A DNA stretch of 43,208 nt from an uncultured Candidatus Actinomarina sp. (lineage in GTDB: Bacteria; Actinomycetota; Acidimicrobiia; Actinomarinales; Actinomarinaceae), in the NCBI GenBank assembly GCA_902510965.1, contig CABXDM010000006.1:1-43208 (forward strand). Reading direction: 5' to 3'. How positions within the stretch are numbered: position 1 is the first letter of the stretch; each line of letters begins with the position of its first letter. The notes under the pieces were generated by a model. That model was given only the letters and a program-made list of their open reading frames with translations. It ran no database searches and was not told the origin of the DNA. This document shows, one piece after another, positions 1 to 7,658 of this stretch. A program made the translations under genes and the position numbers.

Positions 1-494
1 TAAACTCCTTCAACCCTCGTTGACTTTAGAACAATGTCTGCATCTATTTCTGCAGCACGAAGTGAAGCTGCAGTATCTGTAGTGAAATAAGGATTTCCTG
101 TACCAGCAGCGAAAATAACAATTCTTCCTTTTTCAAGGTGCCTAATTGCTTTTAACCTGATATAAGGTTCAGCTACGGCTGTCATTGTTATTGCAGATTG
201 AACTCGTGTTTGTGTACCATTTTTATCTAGTGCATCTTTTAAAGCTACAGCATTAATAACGGTAGCTAACATACCCATATAGTCTGCGTTAGCTTGAGCC
301 ATACCTTTTGCAGATTCCTGAACACCTCTAAAAAAGTTTCCACCACCAACAACAACAGCAATTTGGATTCCCTCTTCGTTTGCTTTAGAAATCTGATTAG
401 CGATGTCTGTTAATATTTTTGGCGAAATACCAAAGTTTGTGTCAGAATCAGCGAATGACTCACCAGAGAGTTTTAAAAGGACTCTCTTTGACAT
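1..494 (-). CDS. pyrH: UMP kinase, 3' end cut by window edge
   Basis: Uridylate kinase, which phosphorylates UMP to UDP with ATP in pyrimidine nucleotide synthesis. The 164 visible codons begin [14 protein letters not shown], the amino-acid-kinase N-terminus, followed by the glycine loop [11 protein letters not shown] (residues 47-57) and [16 protein letters not shown] (128-143), all typical of bacterial PyrH. The family is about 240 residues, so roughly the last third lies off the left edge. The ATG directly abuts the tsf stop (TAAATG), so this is the third gene of rpsB-tsf-pyrH and is probably translationally coupled to tsf. Confidence 0.96.
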   Translation of the reverse strand, partial: MSKRVLLKLSGESFADSDTNFGISPKILTDIANQISKANEEGIQIAVVVGGGNFFRGVQESAKGMAQANADYMGMLATVINAVALKDALDKNGTQTRVQSAITMTAVAEPYIRLKAIRHLEKGRIVIFAAGTGNPYFTTDTAASLRAAEIDADIVLKSTRVEGV

Positions 495-1103
495 TTAGGA
501 ACCTACTTCCACCCTAGAAAATTGCTTTATAAAGATTTTTTCTCCAAGTTTTCCAGACATTTCTTCTATCATAGTGCCAACTTTTCCATCATATATCTCA
601 GGATTGCAAAATATTTGTTCATTCAAAACCGTATCTTTATAGAACGAAATAATTCGACCTTCAACAATCTTTTCAATTACTTCAGCTGGTTTACCTTCAT
701 TTTCTGATTGTTTAACAATAATATCTTTTTCTTCAGTTATTTTAGCTTCTGGAATATCCTCAATATTTAGATAATTAGGTTTCATCGCAGCAATATGCAT
801 TGCAATTTGTTTTGCAGACTCTTTAAATTCTTCAGATTTAGCAACAAAATCAGTTTCACAAGCTAGTTCCACTAGAACACCAGACACAGCTCTATCTTGT
901 TGGTAATGAATGTAGTCGCCAATAGTTCCCTGGTTAGCCTCTTTATCTTCACGTTTTTTAGAGTCAGCTAAACCTTTCTCTCTTAAATATTTCACAGCTG
1001 CTTCAAAATCTGAATTAGTTTCAGTTAATGCTTTTTTTGCATCCATCATTCCAGCACCCGTCATATCCCTAAGTTTTTTTACATCAGTTGCTGAAATACT
1101 CAT
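495..1103 (-). CDS. tsf: Elongation factor Ts (short form)
   Basis: EF-Ts, the nucleotide-exchange factor that releases GDP from EF-Tu. The N-terminal UBA-like domain is clear (TDVKKLRDMTGAGMMDAKKAL, the EF-Tu contact region), followed by the core signature ACETDFVAKSEEF near residues 80-92. At 202 residues it is shorter than the roughly 270-280 residues common in actinobacteria and close to the short forms that have a single core subdomain. The start ATG overlaps the rpsB stop by one base (TAATG). The gene sits between rpsB and pyrH, the usual order. Confidence 0.96.
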   Translation of the reverse strand: MSISATDVKKLRDMTGAGMMDAKKALTETNSDFEAAVKYLREKGLADSKKREDKEANQGTIGDYIHYQQDRAVSGVLVELACETDFVAKSEEFKESAKQIAMHIAAMKPNYLNIEDIPEAKITEEKDIIVKQSENEGKPAEVIEKIVEGRIISFYKDTVLNEQIFCNPEIYDGKVGTMIEEMSGKLGEKIFIKQFSRVEVGS

Positions 1104-1813
1104 TATTCGCCATCCTTTTCTGCTTTAACAGCTTCTAGCCCTGCACCTTTTGCACAGGCTTCGGCTATTGCAGATGTAACTACTTCAATAGATCTTATAG
1201 CATCATCATTACCAGGTATAACAATATCAACTCCGGTAGGGTCAACATTTGAGTCAGCCAAACCTATAACAGGTATACCTAATTTGTTTGCTTCTGTGAG
1301 TGCAGTAGATTCATTCATTAAGTCCACAATAAATATTGCATCAGGAATTTTACTTAAATTTACAATTCCACCAATAGAACGAGTTAATTTTGTAACTTCT
1401 CGTCTAATTCTTAGCCTCTCTGGTTTTGGATACGCATTTATCTCTCCAGAATCTTCTAACGAAATTAACTCTTTCAGATAAATGACTCTTTTAATAATAG
1501 TTTTAAAGTTTGTTAACATACCGCCCAACCATCTATGATTTACAAAAGGCATTCCAGCAGATTCAGCTTGTACTTGGATTACATTTTGAGCTTGTGGTTT
1601 AGTACCTACAAACAATACTTTTCCCCCGTTTGCTACAATTTTTTGAACAAAATCCTCAGCTTTTGCGATAGCATCATAAGTTATTCTTAAATCTAAGATG
1701 TGTATACCGCTCTTATCCCCATAGATATAATTATCCATTTTTGGGTTCCATCGTTGGGTCTGATGACCAAAATGAACTCCTGCTTCTAAGAGTTCTTTCA
1801 TGTTTGTACTCAT
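1103..1813 (-). CDS. rpsB: 30S ribosomal protein S2
   Basis: Small-subunit protein S2. Diagnostic segments are the N-terminal LLEAGVHFGHQTQRWNPKM, the middle FVNHRWLGGMLTNFKT, and PVIGLADSNVDPTGVDIVIPGNDDA near the C-terminus. The 236-residue length is normal for a lean S2. The start ATG is preceded by AAAGGAG at good spacing. It is the first gene of rpsB-tsf-pyrH and has a leader of about 95 nt carrying a predicted pseudoknot (separate entry), which suggests feedback control by S2, as is known for this operon in other bacteria. Confidence 0.97.
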   Translation of the reverse strand: MSTNMKELLEAGVHFGHQTQRWNPKMDNYIYGDKSGIHILDLRITYDAIAKAEDFVQKIVANGGKVLFVGTKPQAQNVIQVQAESAGMPFVNHRWLGGMLTNFKTIIKRVIYLKELISLEDSGEINAYPKPERLRIRREVTKLTRSIGGIVNLSKIPDAIFIVDLMNESTALTEANKLGIPVIGLADSNVDPTGVDIVIPGNDDAIRSIEVVTSAIAEACAKGAGLEAVKAEKDGE

Positions 1814-1856
1814 TATTCTCCTTTGGTTATTTCATCCCACATTTATTACTTTCGCG

Positions 1857-1900
1857 GCTTCCAAACTTACGTTCACCAAGGAAGCTTTAAAAACGTGGTG
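1857..1900 (-). promoter_or_regulatory. Candidate S2-binding pseudoknot in the rpsB leader
   Basis: On the minus strand, two perfect stems interleave. CACCA (1900-1896) can pair with TGGTG (1878-1874), and GCTTCC (1885-1880) can pair with GGAAGC (1862-1857). The loops are 10, 1 and 11 nt, which is the geometry of an H-type pseudoknot. It lies about 43 nt before the rpsB start and just after the predicted transcription start. S2 autoregulation of rpsB-tsf through the leader is known in Escherichia coli; that this element does the same is an inference. Confidence 0.5.
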
Positions 1901-1915
1901 TCTATTTCTTTTTAA

Positions 1916-1943
1916 ATAATACCTAGGAATAGGTTTTAATCAA
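1916..1943 (-). promoter_or_regulatory. Candidate rpsB promoter
   Basis: TTGATT (1943-1938) and TATTAT (1921-1916), 16 nt apart on the minus strand, resemble a housekeeping-sigma promoter. Transcription would begin near 1909, so the pseudoknot would be at the very 5' end of the message. It overlaps the last codons of xerC. Confidence 0.45.
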
Positions 1944-2800
1944 CCCCTTGGGTGAGTTCTTTTGTATTTTTCTTTTAGTTGTTTTTTTGATACATGAGTA
2001 TAAATCTGTGTTGTGCTGGGATCAGTATGGCCCAATAGTTCCTGAACAACCCTTAAATCAGCTCCACCATCTAGTAGATGTGTAGCAAATGTATGTCTGA
2101 TGCTATGAGGAAAAGTACCTAGCCGCAGTTTGACAATTCTTCTAACTTCCCTATCACTAATCTTTCTACCTTGAACTCCGAGAAAAACAAATTCACCGGA
2201 ATCCTTGGAACTTATATTAACTCTGGACTCTAACCACAATTGATAATATTTATGGGCTTGAGTAGTCATTGGCAATATTCTTGTTTTATTTCCTTTTCCT
2301 AAGACTCTTATAGATTGATTACTCTTAACATCATTAATTTTTAAATTAGTAAGTTCTGAAACTCGTAATCCGGAGGAGTAAAGAATTTCAATAATAGCCC
2401 TATCTCTTATTTCTTTTGATGTTGTAGTTGGTATCCCATTGAGTAAAGTATTTATGTAGCCACTAGTCATAACATTAGGAAGCTTTTTTTCAGTTTTTAG
2501 TGCTTTGATATTAGATATATCAGGAATATCAACTCCCTTAGTTTTATTACACCAATTGAGAAAAGCTGTAATGGAGGCGATTTTTCGATTTAAGGTCGTT
2601 TTAGAATAATCCATTTTTGCTAAGCTTTGTACAAATTTTTCTGGATTAATGGAATTATTATTATTGATGTATTTGAAATACTGAGAAATGTCAGTTTTGT
2701 AAGCAACGACAGTGTGATCTGAGTAATTTTTAAGATTTTTAATAACATCTAAATATTCCTTGAGAAAAGCGATCTGAGTGGATGTATTATTTAGTTTCAA
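1940..2800 (-). CDS. xerC: Tyrosine recombinase XerC/XerD
   Basis: Site-specific tyrosine recombinase, most likely resolving chromosome dimers at dif. An N-terminal SAM-like core-binding domain (about 10-95) precedes the catalytic domain. The full catalytic set is visible: R146 (SSGLRVSEL), K172 (GKGNKTR), H232 and R235 (PHSIRHTFATH), H258 (ELLGHTDP) and nucleophile Y267 (TQIYTHV). The 286-residue length is normal. Its position just before rpsB matches the actinobacterial housekeeping xerC rather than a phage integrase. The start is TTG (2800-2798), overlapping the end of the permease gene by 14 nt. XerD cannot be excluded by sequence alone. Confidence 0.9.
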   Translation of the reverse strand: MKLNNTSTQIAFLKEYLDVIKNLKNYSDHTVVAYKTDISQYFKYINNNNSINPEKFVQSLAKMDYSKTTLNRKIASITAFLNWCNKTKGVDIPDISNIKALKTEKKLPNVMTSGYINTLLNGIPTTTSKEIRDRAIIEILYSSGLRVSELTNLKINDVKSNQSIRVLGKGNKTRILPMTTQAHKYYQLWLESRVNISSKDSGEFVFLGVQGRKISDREVRRIVKLRLGTFPHSIRHTFATHLLDGGADLRVVQELLGHTDPSTTQIYTHVSKKQLKEKYKRTHPRG

Positions 2801-3542
2801 GTCTTTTCTCTATTTGTCTTTGAATCGCTGAAAGTATCAAAGTAATACATAAATATAAAACTGTTAAGACAAGATATGTCTCAGCAAACCTAAAAGTACT
2901 GCCTGAATAGAGACGACCTCTATATGTTAAATCTTCTACTGCTAAAACAGAGAGTAAAGATGAATCTTTCATCATGGAAATAAAGTCATTACCCAAAGCC
3001 GGAAGCATATTTCTAAAAGCCTGCGGAAGAACTATGAATCTCATGACTTGTCTATCATTTAATCCAAGTGATGCGCCACCCTCTCTCTGGCCTTGAGAAA
3101 CAGATTCAATACCCGCACGAAATACTTCTGCTATATATGCACCATAGAAAACTGAAAGGGCGATTATTGCGCGCATTAACATAGGTACATTTCCATTATT
3201 GATATTTAGAAATTCTGCTGCATTAGCTACAAGTACAAAAGCAATAGTAAAAATCAATATTAGGACTGGGACGCCACGAATAAATTCAATGTATGTTCTA
3301 GATAAAGTACTAGCAATTTTATTATTAGAAATTCTACCGATTCCAGATATGAGACCTAGGAAAAGTGCAATGATGAAGGATGCGATTGTGGAAAGAAAAG
3401 TAAGTTTTAAACCAGGGAGAATGAAGAAAAAGGCTTTGTTGTATTCGGGATCTACAACAATTATATAAAACATCCATGTAATGATTACGGATAAAATTAT
3501 CATCCACCAGTTTTCGGGTTTAAAGATGTTTTTAAGTTTCAT
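2787..3542 (-). CDS. Polar amino-acid ABC transporter permease
   Basis: Membrane permease of the HisM/GlnP family, moving amino acids across the cytoplasmic membrane with a binding protein and an ATPase. An N-terminal helix (about 15-30) precedes the binding-protein-dependent transport domain. The EAA loop that docks the ATPase is recognisable at GGASLGLNDRQVMRFIVLPQA (about 155-175), preceded by AEVFRAGIESV. Helices continue to the C-terminus. The cognate binding protein is encoded 73 bp upstream, with a stable hairpin between. No ATPase gene is present in the window, so it must come from another locus. The gene overlaps xerC by 14 nt. Confidence 0.93.
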   Translation of the reverse strand: MKLKNIFKPENWWMIILSVIITWMFYIIVVDPEYNKAFFFILPGLKLTFLSTIASFIIALFLGLISGIGRISNNKIASTLSRTYIEFIRGVPVLILIFTIAFVLVANAAEFLNINNGNVPMLMRAIIALSVFYGAYIAEVFRAGIESVSQGQREGGASLGLNDRQVMRFIVLPQAFRNMLPALGNDFISMMKDSSLLSVLAVEDLTYRGRLYSGSTFRFAETYLVLTVLYLCITLILSAIQRQIEKRLETK

Positions 3543-3560
3543 TGTTTACCATATTAAAGC

Positions 3561-3586
3561 AATAGGCACGGATTTCCGTGCCTATT
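3561..3586 (-). terminator. Strong intercistronic hairpin between binding protein and permease genes
   Basis: A perfect 12-bp inverted repeat, AATAGGCACGGA / TCCGTGCCTATT, with only two bases between the arms (the real loop will be larger). It is G+C-rich against the surrounding sequence. On the minus strand it is followed by TGCTTTAAT, not a run of T, so a partial terminator or an RNA-stabilising stem is likelier than a full stop. Such stems commonly keep binding-protein mRNA more abundant than permease mRNA. Confidence 0.6.
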
Positions 3587-3615
3587 ACAAATTTAAATTT
3601 TTATAAATTTAAAAG

Positions 3616-4500
3616 TTATACTTCACAGTCCTCAGGTAGATACTCTGCAGGAATGTTCTCGTCACATTCTGCAATATCATCATAAGTAACAGCAAAGTCA
3701 GGTGAGAAGAATTTAGCATTGATCTCCCCTAGTTTTCCACTATCTGACATAGCAGCTAATCCTTGATTAACTACATCTACAAGAGGGCTTCCATTAGGAA
3801 ATGCAAATCCTAGTTGTTCTGAAGTCAAATCTCCACCAACTAGTTTTACTTTATCTTTGTTTGCACCCATGTATCCAAGACCAGCAGTTTCATCAATAAT
3901 TGAAGCATCGGCATCACCTGAAATTACAGCAGCGATTGCGAAATCGAATGTATCAAAGGCTTTTACTTTGTCTTCACCTAATTCTGCAACAGCAAACTCA
4001 TAGTTAGTTGTACCTTTTTGTACAGCAACTGTGTAGTCTCCTGATTTAAGATCATCAATACTCATAACCATTGAATTATCAGCAGCAACAAGTACTTTTT
4101 GAGCTAAGTTAATGTAACCATTAGAAAAATCAACGATTTCATCTCTTTCACTTGTAATTGTTATTCCATCACCAGCAATCATGAACTGACCATCAGCTGT
4201 TGCTTGAATCATTCCATCCCACGCTGTAGGAACATATACAGGTGTAAAGTTCATTAACTCTCCCATGTGATTAAAAACATCATAATCCCAACCCAAAGCT
4301 TCGCCTGTTTCAGCGTCAATGTAATTAAATGGTAAGTATGCGTTCTCGACAGCGAATGTAAATTCACATCCACCAAGATCTGGTAAACCGTTGTCACCAG
4401 TAGTAATATCTACTTCATCACATGGAGTAGCTGTACCAGAACAAGCGGTTGCTACTAATGCAAGAGCAAATATTAAAATAAGTGTTTTCTTATTTTTCAA
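3616..4500 (-). CDS. Amino-acid ABC transporter substrate-binding lipoprotein
   Basis: Family 3 extracellular solute-binding protein (polar amino acids). The N-terminus has positive residues, a hydrophobic stretch and a lipobox-like ALVATAC, giving lipidation at C20 and anchoring to the outer face of the membrane. The mature domain begins CEFTFAVENAYLPFNYID and includes GDGITITSERDEIVDFSNGY, the classic family-3 ligand-pocket region. Extra cysteines near both ends of the mature protein (about 27, 46, 279 and 292) could form disulfides. The start is TTG (4500-4498) with GGAGG nine bases upstream. The permease follows in the same operon. Confidence 0.92.
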   Translation of the reverse strand: MKNKKTLILIFALALVATACSGTATPCDEVDITTGDNGLPDLGGCEFTFAVENAYLPFNYIDAETGEALGWDYDVFNHMGELMNFTPVYVPTAWDGMIQATADGQFMIAGDGITITSERDEIVDFSNGYINLAQKVLVAADNSMVMSIDDLKSGDYTVAVQKGTTNYEFAVAELGEDKVKAFDTFDFAIAAVISGDADASIIDETAGLGYMGANKDKVKLVGGDLTSEQLGFAFPNGSPLVDVVNQGLAAMSDSGKLGEINAKFFSPDFAVTYDDIAECDENIPAEYLPEDCEV

Positions 4501-4538
4501 TTTTCTAAACCTCCGTTTATATTTAAGTTGTAATTATT

Positions 4539-4572
4539 GCATAAATATACATAAAGATGAATATTTATGCAA
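4539..4572 (-). promoter_or_regulatory. Promoter and overlapping palindrome of the transporter operon
   Basis: TTGCAT (4572-4567) and TATATT (4549-4544) are 17 nt apart on the minus strand, a good housekeeping-type promoter placed about 45 nt before the TTG start. A perfect 10-bp inverted repeat, GCATAAATAT (4539-4548) / ATATTTATGC (4561-4570), covers both boxes, as an operator would. It could instead be the terminator of the upstream crotonase gene, but it is A+T-rich and lacks a T tract. Confidence 0.5.
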
Positions 4573-4577
4573 AAATT

Positions 4578-5333
4578 TTATGCATCTAATGTATTTTTAT
4601 AATCAGGTTGTCTCTTGTCCATAAAGGCCATCATCCCCTCAGCAGCATCAGAATGAATAAATCTATTCTTTTGATTTATACCCTCAAGCTCTAAAGATTC
4701 CGAGAAAGTTTTGTTTAGACCATTTTTAATTTGTTCTTTATTCATGCATATGGAGATAAAACTTAACTTATCTAATGTTGCGATTAAAGAGGATGCTTCA
4801 TTTTGTAGATCGCTTGGATCAACCATTTTATAGAGCATATTAAGCCTATTCATTTCCTCACCAGTGATTTCTTCGCTAGTCATCATTAACTCTTTAGCTT
4901 TTTGTACGCCAATTGTTCTGGGCAGAGTCCAAGAACCAGCAAAATCAACTACGAGCCCTCTCCTAGCAAATACTTCTATAAATCGAGCAGTTGGTGTAGC
5001 AATTATAAAATCTGATAAAAGAATCATGTTTGCACCTGCTCCTGCACAAATTCCATCAACTAAAGAAATTACAGGTTTTCTACAGTCCCATAAAGCTTGT
5101 GCTGCATCGGTAACATCATCCATGAGTGCATTGAGGTTCTCACCTAGTTGAGCACCTGAAGAAAAGTTTCCATTTGACTGGGATAAAACCAAATACTTTA
5201 AATCACTTTCATCAAATTCTTTTACTTGTTTTCGAAACTCAATCCAATCATTTGCTGATATAGAGTTTTTTGTTTTCTCATCATTAAAACTTAGAGTTAG
5301 TACGTTACCTTTATTTTTAGATTCTAAAACCAT
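4578..5333 (-). CDS. Enoyl-CoA hydratase/isomerase (crotonase) family protein
   Basis: Crotonase-fold acyl-CoA enzyme. Both oxyanion-hole regions are visible: SNGNFSSGAQLGE (about 55-67) and DGICAGAGANMILLSDF (about 94-110). The second catalytic region reads RRGLVVDFAGSWTLPRTIG. It has an aspartate where classical hydratases have glutamate (EAGG/PEGG-type), and no glutamate in the preceding catalytic position, so isomerase activity of the PaaG type is more likely than hydration. Length is 251 residues. No other beta-oxidation gene adjoins it; related genes lie at the right end of the window. The exact substrate is unknown. Confidence 0.87.
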   Translation of the reverse strand: MVLESKNKGNVLTLSFNDEKTKNSISANDWIEFRKQVKEFDESDLKYLVLSQSNGNFSSGAQLGENLNALMDDVTDAAQALWDCRKPVISLVDGICAGAGANMILLSDFIIATPTARFIEVFARRGLVVDFAGSWTLPRTIGVQKAKELMMTSEEITGEEMNRLNMLYKMVDPSDLQNEASSLIATLDKLSFISICMNKEQIKNGLNKTFSESLELEGINQKNRFIHSDAAEGMMAFMDKRQPDYKNTLDA

Positions 5334-5358
5334 ATTTCAAGTTTAATATAAATTAACT

Positions 5359-5364
5359 TAGAAT
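5359..5364 (+). promoter_or_regulatory. -10 box for the small membrane protein gene (leaderless)
   Basis: TAGAAT ends six bases before the ATG at 5371, the spacing expected if transcription starts at or next to the start codon. No ribosome-binding site is needed under this reading, and the upstream AGG is weak. Confidence 0.4.
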
Positions 5365-5370
5365 GTAGGT

Positions 5371-5478
5371 ATGGGATTTGATCCAAATAGACCTTATAAA
5401 GCCAACAAAACTGATTATTTCAATATTGTTTTTTGTATAATTCTGGCTGCTGTCGCAATTATATGGGCTTTAAATTAA
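5371..5478 (+). CDS. Small membrane protein, 35 residues
   Basis: A short plus-strand gene in the gap between the crotonase and rnhB. It encodes 35 residues beginning MGFDPNRPYKANKTDY, followed by one hydrophobic helix (about 18-33) ending IIWALN. The basic N-terminus should face the cytoplasm (positive-inside rule). Support comes from the -10 box six bases upstream, a clear soluble-then-membrane layout, and the end overlapping the rnhB stop by 20 bases, as other convergent genes here do. I think similar short proteins exist in other actinobacteria, but I cannot confirm that here. Function unknown. Confidence 0.6.
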   Translation: MGFDPNRPYKANKTDYFNIVFCIILAAVAIIWALN

Positions 5479-6046
5479 AAGATACCCTATGTAGTTCTGT
5501 AAGTCCATACTTAGCAATAGCATTTCTATGTTTCAAGGTTCCATAGCCTTTATTACTTGCAAAGTCATACTCAGGATATGAATTTGAGATCTTTATCATG
5601 TAATTATCCCTACTAACTTTGGCAATAATGCTTGCTAGGGCTATAGCAAGACTTTTATCTTCTCCTCTAGTTAAAGATATTGCATTCGATATATTTATTT
5701 TGAAATGATCTACATATATTTTTTCAGGTCCTTTTTTTAACTTATTTATTGAATCTGAAAGAACAACCTGATTTGCTTTTTGAATGCCGTATTTATCGAT
5801 TTGTGTATTGTCACAAATTGAAAGTGCATAAACAATATCAGCTTTATGAATGTCGTTGAATATACTATTTCTTTTTTTTGAGCTGAGTTTCTTTGAATCT
5901 TTTACTTCTGACAGGTACTTTTTATCTTTTGAACTTATTTTGACAGCACACCCAACAATTGGTCCTGCAAAACAACCTCTACCTACCTCATCAGCTCCAA
6001 TAATAAATTGTTCAGGATTTTCCTTCCAAATATTTAGTTCAATCAT
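5459..6046 (-). CDS. rnhB: Ribonuclease HII
   Basis: RNase HII, which cuts the RNA strand of RNA-DNA hybrids and removes single ribonucleotides from DNA. The N-terminal catalytic signature GADEVGRGCFAGPIVG is intact (D19, E20), followed by VKDSKKLSSKKR (substrate loop), IYVDHFKI and SIIAKVSRDNYM, all in family order. Length is 195 residues, normal. The start ATG overlaps the lepB stop by eight bases, and rplS-lepB-rnhB is the conserved actinobacterial order. Confidence 0.95.
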   Translation of the reverse strand: MIELNIWKENPEQFIIGADEVGRGCFAGPIVGCAVKISSKDKKYLSEVKDSKKLSSKKRNSIFNDIHKADIVYALSICDNTQIDKYGIQKANQVVLSDSINKLKKGPEKIYVDHFKINISNAISLTRGEDKSLAIALASIIAKVSRDNYMIKISNSYPEYDFASNKGYGTLKHRNAIAKYGLTELHRVSFNLKPI

Positions 6047-6575
6047 TATCTAATTTTTGGATATTTTCATATGGGTAGACCACATAGAAAGCTTTACCAA
6101 TTAGATTTTCGACGGGTACATAACCAAAGACTCTAGAGTCTTGGCTATTACTTCTGTTGTCACCTAATAAAAAGTATGAATCATTTGGTACATTATATTT
6201 TTCTTGATTGGTATATGTTTCATTTATTATCCCTTTAAATGTTAATAACTCATTATTTCTGTAAATATTTCCAAGAGTATCGCTTTTTATTACATCGCCA
6301 GGTAATCCAATTATTCTTTTGATATAGACCGTTTGCGACGGAGTATCAAAATAATTCCATATTTTTAATGAACCAACTAATTTGGAAGCTGGAGATACGT
6401 CAACATAGGTATCTGGGTGGTAGAAAACAACAATATCTCCAATACGATAATTGATGTTGGAGACATCATCTTTAAGAACTAGTACCCTATCGAATACATT
6501 AAGTGTGGGAGTCATCGATTCAGATGGAATTATATATAATTGGACCAAGAATATTCTGATTATTGAAGCTAGCAA
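6039..6575 (-). CDS. lepB: Signal peptidase I (true start probably upstream)
   Basis: Type I signal peptidase, which removes signal peptides from exported proteins at the membrane. The catalytic serine lies in IIPSESMTPTL (S20 from the TTG start), the general-base lysine in YIKRIIGLPGDVI (K86), and the conserved LLGDNRSNSQDSRVFG follows. From the TTG the membrane anchor is only about 14 residues and contains an arginine. The frame stays open upstream to ATT at 6623-6621, adding 16 codons that encode a hydrophobic stretch (FTKLLTILLAILLAS). A family-type anchor needs this part, so initiation at an ATT or ATA codon is suspected. Confidence 0.92.
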   Translation of the reverse strand: MLASIIRIFLVQLYIIPSESMTPTLNVFDRVLVLKDDVSNINYRIGDIVVFYHPDTYVDVSPASKLVGSLKIWNYFDTPSQTVYIKRIIGLPGDVIKSDTLGNIYRNNELLTFKGIINETYTNQEKYNVPNDSYFLLGDNRSNSQDSRVFGYVPVENLIGKAFYVVYPYENIQKLDND

Positions 6576-6637
6576 TATTGCTAGAAGGATAGTTAATAGC
6601 TTAGTAAAAATTCTTATAATAATTTAATATTAATAAG

Positions 6638-6982
6638 TTAAGAACGATCTTCTTTGATTTTTGCAGCTTTTCCTACTCGATCTCTTAGATAATAAAGTTT
6701 AGACCTACGAACTTTACCTTTCCTAATGACCTCTATAGAGTCAACTATTGGAGCATGTACGGGAAATATCCTCTCCACGCCAACACCGAATGAAAGTTTG
6801 CGAACTGTCATAGTTTTATTAAGGGCAACACCATTAGTTGCAATTATTACGCCTTCAAAGGTTTGGATTCTTTCACGATTACCTTCGGAAACTTTTACAT
6901 TAACTTTTACAGAATCACCAGCTTTATAAGAAGGTAATTCTTCTTTTAACTTTGATTGTTCTATTTCTTCAATTAAATTCAT
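6638..6982 (-). CDS. rplS: 50S ribosomal protein L19
   Basis: Large-subunit protein L19, located at the 30S-50S interface. Recognisable segments are [52 protein letters not shown] and [20 protein letters not shown]. Length is 114 residues, normal. A GGAGAA ribosome-binding site precedes the ATG. It lies between trmD and lepB, the standard order in actinobacteria. Confidence 0.97.
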   Translation of the reverse strand: MNLIEEIEQSKLKEELPSYKAGDSVKVNVKVSEGNRERIQTFEGVIIATNGVALNKTMTVRKLSFGVGVERIFPVHAPIVDSIEVIRKGKVRRSKLYYLRDRVGKAAKIKEDRS

Positions 6983-7019
6983 AACTTCTCCAGTAGAAGA
7001 TTATATAAGTTATTTAGCT

Positions 7020-7658
7020 TTATATGTCCGTTAAATTATTCTTTTTCCATTCTTCAATTTTCTTGTGATTTCCCGATAGTAGTACGGATGGAACCTCTTT
7101 ATCCTTATAAACTTCTGGTCTTGTATAAACGGGATGGTCAAGTTTTCCATCTGTAAATGATTCAGTAAGTAAAGATTCAGCGTTACCAAGTGCACCAGGT
7201 ATTTTCCTTATCAAGGCTTCAAGTAAGAACAGTGCAGGGACTTCCCCACCTGATACAACAGTTTGACCAATTGATATTTGATAATCAGCATGCATATCAA
7301 TAATCCTTTGATCAAATCCTTCATATCTACCGCAAATAATGTTTGCTGATTGAAATGTATGCAATTCGGTAATAAGATTTTCATTCAATTGGTCCCCTGA
7401 TGGAGTTAAGAATATATTTATATCTAATTTATTAGCTGATATTGCATTATCAAGTGGTTCCGGCATAAGTACCATACCCGGTCCTCCACCATATGGTGCA
7501 TCATCTACCTGGTGGTAATCACCTAGACCGTAATCTCTTAGATTTGTAGTAGATAATTCAAAAAGGTCACTTTGATGTGCTTTAGAGATTATTCCAGTTT
7601 CTGACCACTCGTCTATGAGTTTTGGAAATAAAGTAACTATATTATATTTTGATAACAT
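7020..7658 (-). CDS. trmD: tRNA (guanine-37-N1)-methyltransferase
   Basis: SPOUT-class enzyme that methylates G37 next to the anticodon using S-adenosylmethionine and prevents frameshifting. The trefoil-knot cofactor site is seen in CGRYEGFDQRI and IGQTVVSGGEVPALFLLEA; DDAPYGGGPGMVLMPEPL and LDHPVYTRPEVY are also diagnostic. At 212 residues it is shorter than the usual 230-250, mainly at the C-terminus, which ends soon after the linker. The start overlaps the cofH end by 17 bases. The usual partner rimM is displaced to about 14 kb by an inserted block. Confidence 0.95.
   Translation of the reverse strand: MLSKYNIVTLFPKLIDEWSETGIISKAHQSDLFELSTTNLRDYGLGDYHQVDDAPYGGGPGMVLMPEPLDNAISANKLDINIFLTPSGDQLNENLITELHTFQSANIICGRYEGFDQRIIDMHADYQISIGQTVVSGGEVPALFLLEALIRKIPGALGNAESLLTESFTDGKLDHPVYTRPEVYKDKEVPSVLLSGNHKKIEEWKKNNLTDI

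Noticed and set aside
1940-2800. Tyrosine recombinase as a phage or island integrase
   Set aside because: It sits before rpsB-tsf-pyrH where actinobacteria keep xerC, has normal Xer length, and no attachment-site repeats or phage genes adjoin it.
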